DNA of 16,808 bases from Actinomycetota bacterium (GTDB lineage: Bacteria > Actinomycetota > Actinomycetes > Streptosporangiales > Streptosporangiaceae): NCBI GenBank assembly GCA_003168295.1, contig PMST01000164.1, positions 11,893 through 28,700 on the forward strand. Direction: 5' to 3'. The notes beneath the pieces are model-generated. The model saw only the letters and a list, made by a program, of their open reading frames with translations. It ran no database searches and was not told where the DNA came from. The translations under genes and the position numbers were made by a program. Below, piece after piece: positions 13,985 through 16,808 of this stretch (position 1 is the stretch's first letter; the number at the start of each line of letters is the position of its first letter).

Positions 13985-15636
13985 TATTGAACTGGCAGGA
14001 GATGATCCTGGCTAGCCGGCGGCCCCGGACGGTCCTGGGCTGCCTGATCGGGCGGGCGTGTCCGTGCGGCCGTCGCGGTCTTACGCCACCATGGTGGCTG
14101 CCGATGGGCCTGGCGGGGCCTGCCGTCCCTGGTGGTGCGGGTGGCCGCGGGTGCTCGGGGGGCAGCTCTCCGGCGGCTGGTCCGCTGGCCGCCGCCGGTC
14201 ACGCCGGCCCGTCGCCGCGCCCGGTGGCCGAGCGCACGCCGGCCGATCACCACCGCGGCCGCATGATGGCCGCTGGCGGGGACCGGAGAAACTCGTTCCC
14301 GCAGCGGGCCGAGCCAGTGCTCGGCTCCCCACCGGGAGGTGTAAGCCGGGTCGACGGCGATGATCGCCAAGCCTGCGTTGGCGGCCATCTGGACCAGCCG
14401 GTCCCGGAACCGGCCGGTCGGCAGGCCGGAGACCAGGGCCCGGTAGCGGCGGCCGCGGCGGCCGCGCGAGGGCCGGCTGCCGTGCCGCTCGCGTCCCTGT
14501 TCGCGGACATCAGCGAAGTCCAGGTCCTCGATCACGATCGCCCGGCAACCGCGCTGACGCGCCAGCCCGATCAGGGAGCTGATGGGGCCGCGCAGCCGCC
14601 CGTCACGCTGCGGGGCCAGCAACCTGGCCAGGACCAGCGGGATCGTCACCGGCGGCCCGGCCGGGTTCACCACCCACGCGGCCAAGTGCCCGTGATTCAG
14701 GTCCGCGGCCAGCACCGGGAACGCCCTCAACTCCTCCAGGGACGGCGTCAGTGACGGGGCGGCCTGCCACGACGCGTCCAGATACCACCGGCCGCGCACA
14801 GGGTCCCAGCTGATGTCATACCGCACCGCCCCGGTAGCCGCCTGAGCGGCGACCTCGCTGCCTCGGTAAGCAAAGGCAACCGGGCACGACAGCCGGTACC
14901 GGCTGTGCGGCTCGTTCGCCAGATGCGCCAGCGGCCCGGGCAGCTTGATTTCCAGCCAGCCCTCGTCGGGGTGCCAGCGCAGGGTCTCGTTACCCCACGG
15001 CTTGTCCTTCTCCCCGTCGGCGGTCAGGAAGAGCCTGGCTGCCTCCCACTGGCCCCGCCACTGTGCCTGGGTGAGCCCGGCGCCGACCAGGTTCCCGCGC
15101 TTGCGCAACAGCGCCTTCCCGCCCCGCACCACCCGCACCCGCCCCGCCGCCATCCGCCGCTCCACTGCGGCCAGCCGGGCTCGCAGCACCTGCAGGCGGA
15201 CCAGCTTGGCGTGCCGCTCCGCCCCGCTCGCATACCCGCGGACCCGGTCGGCCTTCCCGCCCGCCGGTACCGCCAGCCGCGCCTCGATCCCGCCGATCCG
15301 GGCCCGCAGCCCCGACGCCTCGGCCCGCAGGTTCTGCCCGGCCAGCCGGACCTGGTCCTCGGTGGTCCGGGTGATCGCCCCGGCCCACCGCGACGATGAC
15401 TCCTCCGTCAGCGCCCGCTTGCGCCGCGCCCGGGACGCGGCCTTCCCCTGCGCGTCCAACCATCCTTCGGAGCACCGCGCGGCCAGGTCACGCCCGGCCA
15501 GCGACCCCAGGTGCCTGCCGACGACCCGCAGTACCGCCTCGTCCTGCCCGGACACCCGCAGCCGGGTCCGCACCCGCGCGCCGACCGGCGCAGCCGCTAC
15601 GAACGGGGCCACGACCGGGCGCAGCGACCCGCTCAT
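13984..15636 (-). CDS. Solo TnpB-like RuvC-domain protein (IS200/IS605-type accessory nuclease family)
   Basis: A 550-residue protein of the large actinobacterial TnpB-related group. The N-terminal 300 residues are Arg/Ala-rich and coiled. Then come RuvC-I VLAADLNHGHLA with Asp312, RuvC-II CRAIVIEDLDF with Glu370, a TnpB-like helical segment GLPTGRFRDRLVQMAANAGL, AVDPAYTSRWG at 427-437 (TnpB usually has VDPxYTSQxCSxCG) and GHHAAAVVIGRR at 456-467 in place of the last RuvC motif DxNAAxNIxRR. The zinc-ribbon cysteines and the third catalytic Asp are thus absent. The last 80 residues are low-complexity Arg/Pro/Ala and probably reflect an overlapping RNA. TnpB proteins are RNA-guided DNA nucleases; activity here is uncertain. 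ATG at 15634-15636 (MSGSLRP) is chosen because upstream sequence is A+T-rich and promoter-like; the frame remains open to 15735. No TnpA transposase is present. Confidence 0.85.
   Translation of the reverse strand: MSGSLRPVVAPFVAAAPVGARVRTRLRVSGQDEAVLRVVGRHLGSLAGRDLAARCSEGWLDAQGKAASRARRKRALTEESSSRWAGAITRTTEDQVRLAGQNLRAEASGLRARIGGIEARLAVPAGGKADRVRGYASGAERHAKLVRLQVLRARLAAVERRMAAGRVRVVRGGKALLRKRGNLVGAGLTQAQWRGQWEAARLFLTADGEKDKPWGNETLRWHPDEGWLEIKLPGPLAHLANEPHSRYRLSCPVAFAYRGSEVAAQAATGAVRYDISWDPVRGRWYLDASWQAAPSLTPSLEELRAFPVLAADLNHGHLAAWVVNPAGPPVTIPLVLARLLAPQRDGRLRGPISSLIGLARQRGCRAIVIEDLDFADVREQGRERHGSRPSRGRRGRRYRALVSGLPTGRFRDRLVQMAANAGLAIIAVDPAYTSRWGAEHWLGPLRERVSPVPASGHHAAAVVIGRRALGHRARRRAGVTGGGQRTSRRRAAPRAPAATRTTRDGRPRQAHRQPPWWRKTATAARTRPPDQAAQDRPGPPASQDHLLPVQ
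13986..14110 (-). ncRNA. Candidate omega/reRNA 3' end of the TnpB-like element
   Basis: TnpB guide RNAs come from the 3' end of tnpB plus the right end, the guide being the flanking DNA. Here the minus strand shows the 14-bp palindrome GCCACCATGGTGGC (14085-14098), then CAGGA-TCATC-TCCTG (14010-13996, a perfect 5-bp stem), then CCAGTTCAAT, ending at the gene's stop codon and the ligase junction. GTTCAA at the scaffold end recalls ISDra2. The 5' limit is unknown. Confidence 0.4.
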
Positions 15637-15660
15637 CCGGCACCGTCCGCTACGATCACC

Positions 15661-15701
15661 TGTTCTATCAGATGCATACCATAACACTGCCAAATAGAAC
15701 A
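15661..15701 (-). promoter_or_regulatory. Left-end inverted repeat and promoter of the TnpB-like gene
   Basis: TGTTCTAT (15661-15668) and ATAGAACA (15694-15701) are a perfect 8-bp inverted repeat around 25 bp. On the minus strand TTGGCA (15688-15693) could be a -35 box with TGATAG (15665-15670) as -10, 17 bp apart. The segment is strikingly A+T-rich against its surroundings. Transcription would begin near 15658, just before the ATG at 15636. Confidence 0.45.
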
Positions 15702-15871
15702 TGATTTTGCTTCCACGACACGCCGAACGACGCAACAGTAAGAACCCCTAGCGTTGCCACCACGGTCACGACCCGCTCCCTCGGGCCAGCCGCAGACTTA
15801 TGTCGGGCTGAGGTCCACCTGCTACATACCCCGGCTTGCCGCCACACGGCAATAGATACGGGCCTCGACCG
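15702..15871. other. Noncoding gap between TnpB-like element and hydratase gene
   Basis: Translation of the minus strand shows no acyl-CoA ligase sequence. The only structure seen is the hairpin at 15836-15852; the element's left boundary probably lies here. Confidence 0.4.
15836..15852 (-). terminator. Hairpin downstream of the hydratase/isomerase gene
   Basis: TTGCCG (15836-15841) and CGGCAA (15847-15852) pair perfectly around CCACA, 20 nt after the stop of the minus-strand hydratase gene. There is no T-run. Confidence 0.4.
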
Positions 15872-16681
15872 CTAGCGGCCACGAAAGCGCGGTTCGCGCC
15901 GTTCGATGACGGCGGCCAGTCCCTCCCGGGCGTCCGCGGTGCCGGACAGCTCGGACACGGTGCGCGCCTCCTCGGGCAGCTGGGCTTCGACCCGGGCGCC
16001 CAGTCCCGACCAGACCAGCCGCTTGGCCGCGCCCAGCGCCCTGGTCGCGCCGCTGGCGAGGGACCGGGCCAGGGCCAGCGACTCGGCGGCCAGGGCATCG
16101 TCCGGAACGACCCGGGTAATCAGGCCGGCCTGCAGGGCCTCAGCCGCCGTCAGCACCGGGTTGGTCAAGATGATCTCCATGGCCTTGCGCAGCCCGACGA
16201 GCAGCGGGAGGGTCACCGACACGCCCGCGTCCGGCGCCATGCCGACCCTGGTCGCCCCGGCCAGGAACCTGGCCGACTCCCCCGCGACGACGATGTCGCT
16301 GGCGCAGACCAGCCCGAACCCGCCGCCGCCCGCCGCGTAACCATGCACTGACGCGATCACCGGTACCTGCAGGGACAGCAGCCCCTGGACGCAGGTCTGC
16401 AGCCAGGAGGTGGCCTCACGCAGGTAATCGGGCAGTGCGGCACCCTGGCTGGCGAAGGTTTTCACGTCCCCGCCCGCGCAGAAGTTCGGTCCCTCGCCCG
16501 TCAGCAGGAGCACCCGGAGCCGAGGCTCGCCGTGCGCGGCCATCACGGCGTCGTAGAGCGCCCGCAGGAACGGCACGTTCATGCCGTTAGACGCCTCGGG
16601 CCGGTTCAGCCGCAGGTGACCCACGCCGTCGGCGTCCAGGTCAAGCAACGCCATGCCGTCGCTGATGAGCTTCTCGGTCAC
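15872..16681 (-). CDS. Enoyl-CoA hydratase/isomerase family protein
   Basis: A 269-residue crotonase-fold protein of normal length acting on acyl-CoA thioesters in the cytoplasm. The oxyanion hole is formed by NFCAGGDVK (66-74) and SVHGYAAGGGGFGL (111-124). In the active-site region FLAGATRVGMAPDAGVSVTLPLLVGLRKAMEIILTN, the first hydratase Glu (in PEI/PEL of true hydratases) is replaced by Ala, while the second (AMEIIL, Glu169) remains. Asp151 in APDAG sits where PaaG-type isomerases have their catalytic Asp. An isomerase role is therefore more likely than hydration; this is inference. GTG at 16679-16681 has GGGAG 5 nt upstream. It was probably co-directional with an intact acyl-CoA synthetase gene before the TnpB insertion. 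A divergent gene starts 112 bp away. Confidence 0.9.
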   Translation of the reverse strand: MTEKLISDGMALLDLDADGVGHLRLNRPEASNGMNVPFLRALYDAVMAAHGEPRLRVLLLTGEGPNFCAGGDVKTFASQGAALPDYLREATSWLQTCVQGLLSLQVPVIASVHGYAAGGGGFGLVCASDIVVAGESARFLAGATRVGMAPDAGVSVTLPLLVGLRKAMEIILTNPVLTAAEALQAGLITRVVPDDALAAESLALARSLASGATRALGAAKRLVWSGLGARVEAQLPEEARTVSELSGTADAREGLAAVIERREPRFRGR

Positions 16682-16705
16682 GATGACTCCCCTGCCGCCA
16701 CGTGG

Positions 16706-16740
16706 ACTCCCCCGCTGGCCGGTACTCCTCCGCTGGCCGG
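16706..16740. repeat. Two 17-bp direct repeats upstream of the hydratase/isomerase gene
   Basis: ACTCCCCCGCTGGCCGG (16706-16722) and ACTCCTCCGCTGGCCGG (16724-16740) differ at one base, with an 18-bp period. A degenerate third unit, ACTCCCCTGCCG, starts at 16686. On the minus strand each ends in a GGGGAGT-like, ribosome-site-like stretch. Confidence 0.7.
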
Positions 16741-16793
16741 GAACGCTCCAGGTTTTTAAGACACATTAGAGTATTGCCCGAGGAGTTGATCGG

Positions 16794-16808
16794 ATGGACC
16801 TGGGGCAC
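16794..16808 (+). CDS. Start of a gene running off the window (product unknown)
   Basis: ATG at 16794 (MDLGH...) is preceded by AGGAG (16781-16785) at 8-nt spacing. TAGAGT (16767-16772) is a possible -10 box. Only five codons are visible, so nothing can be said of the product; position next to a crotonase gene would fit another acyl-CoA enzyme, which is a guess. Confidence 0.55.

Larger units (their letters stand above)
13984..15720 (-). mobile_element. Solo tnpB-type insertion element (boundaries approximate)
   Basis: The right end is placed at the junction with the ligase remnant, just after GTTCAAT (minus strand 13992-13986). The left end is not certain; it lies between the A+T-rich inverted-repeat region (15661-15701) and the hydratase stop at 15872. 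No TnpA and no target duplication are seen, as expected for IS200/IS605- or IS607-like solo tnpB elements. Confidence 0.6.

Noticed and set aside
15637..15735. N-terminal extension of the TnpB-like protein
   Set aside because: The frame is open, but the DNA is A+T-rich, holds an inverted repeat and promoter-like boxes, and the family start MSGSLRP fits 15636.

Overview
This window reads as chromosomal DNA from a high-GC actinobacterium. The grounds are the very GC-rich third codon positions, frequent GTG starts, several promoters that look leaderless, a mycothiol-dependent maleylpyruvate isomerase family protein, an ECF42-type sigma factor with its DGPF partner, and an actinobacterial type of solo TnpB-like protein. 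The genus cannot be fixed from sequence alone. No rRNA, tRNA or CRISPR array was seen.

Layout from left to right. 1-937 (+) is the C-terminal part of an NRAMP-like metal transporter. 1014-2219 (-) is an FAD monooxygenase whose promoter carries a palindromic operator. 2305-4508 (-) is a stress-signalling block: ECF42 sigma factor, DGPF/YCII protein and a SnoaL-like protein, with a strong hairpin between the last two. 4781-6505 (+) is a KSTD/fumarate-reductase-like FAD dehydrogenase. 6514-7368 (-) is a membrane protein with a Gly/Tyr/Pro repeat tail. 7503-8237 (+) is a DinB/MDMPI-fold enzyme that converges with and slightly overlaps a LacI-family repressor (8231-9319, -). 9501-9851 (-) is a small conserved protein of unknown function and 9921-10742 (-) an SDR oxidoreductase. 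10841-11362 (+) is TrmO (tRNA methyltransferase). 11385-12209 (-) is an ArsR-SRPBCC fusion regulator, divergent from an NmrA-type NAD(P)-binding protein (12441-13328, +). 13358-13984 (-) is the 3' remnant of an acyl-CoA synthetase, abutting a solo TnpB-like element (13984 to about 15.7 kb, -). 15872-16681 (-) is an enoyl-CoA hydratase/isomerase, and a new + strand gene starts at 16794.

The genes are mostly single-gene units or pairs rather than one pathway. Links supported by layout are the ECF42/DGPF pair (stop and start codons abut), the ArsR-SRPBCC/NmrA divergent pair, and a former acyl-CoA metabolism cluster (ligase plus hydratase/isomerase) broken by the TnpB element.

The points most worth a second look are: (i) the TnpB-like protein keeps the RuvC Asp and Glu but has HHAAA where the third catalytic Asp motif should be, lacks the zinc-ribbon cysteines, and ends in a candidate guide-RNA 3' end directly against the truncated ligase; (ii) the LacI gene appears to start at ACG behind a perfect AGGAGG; (iii) a 30-bp perfect palindrome sits inside an apparently leaderless ArsR promoter.
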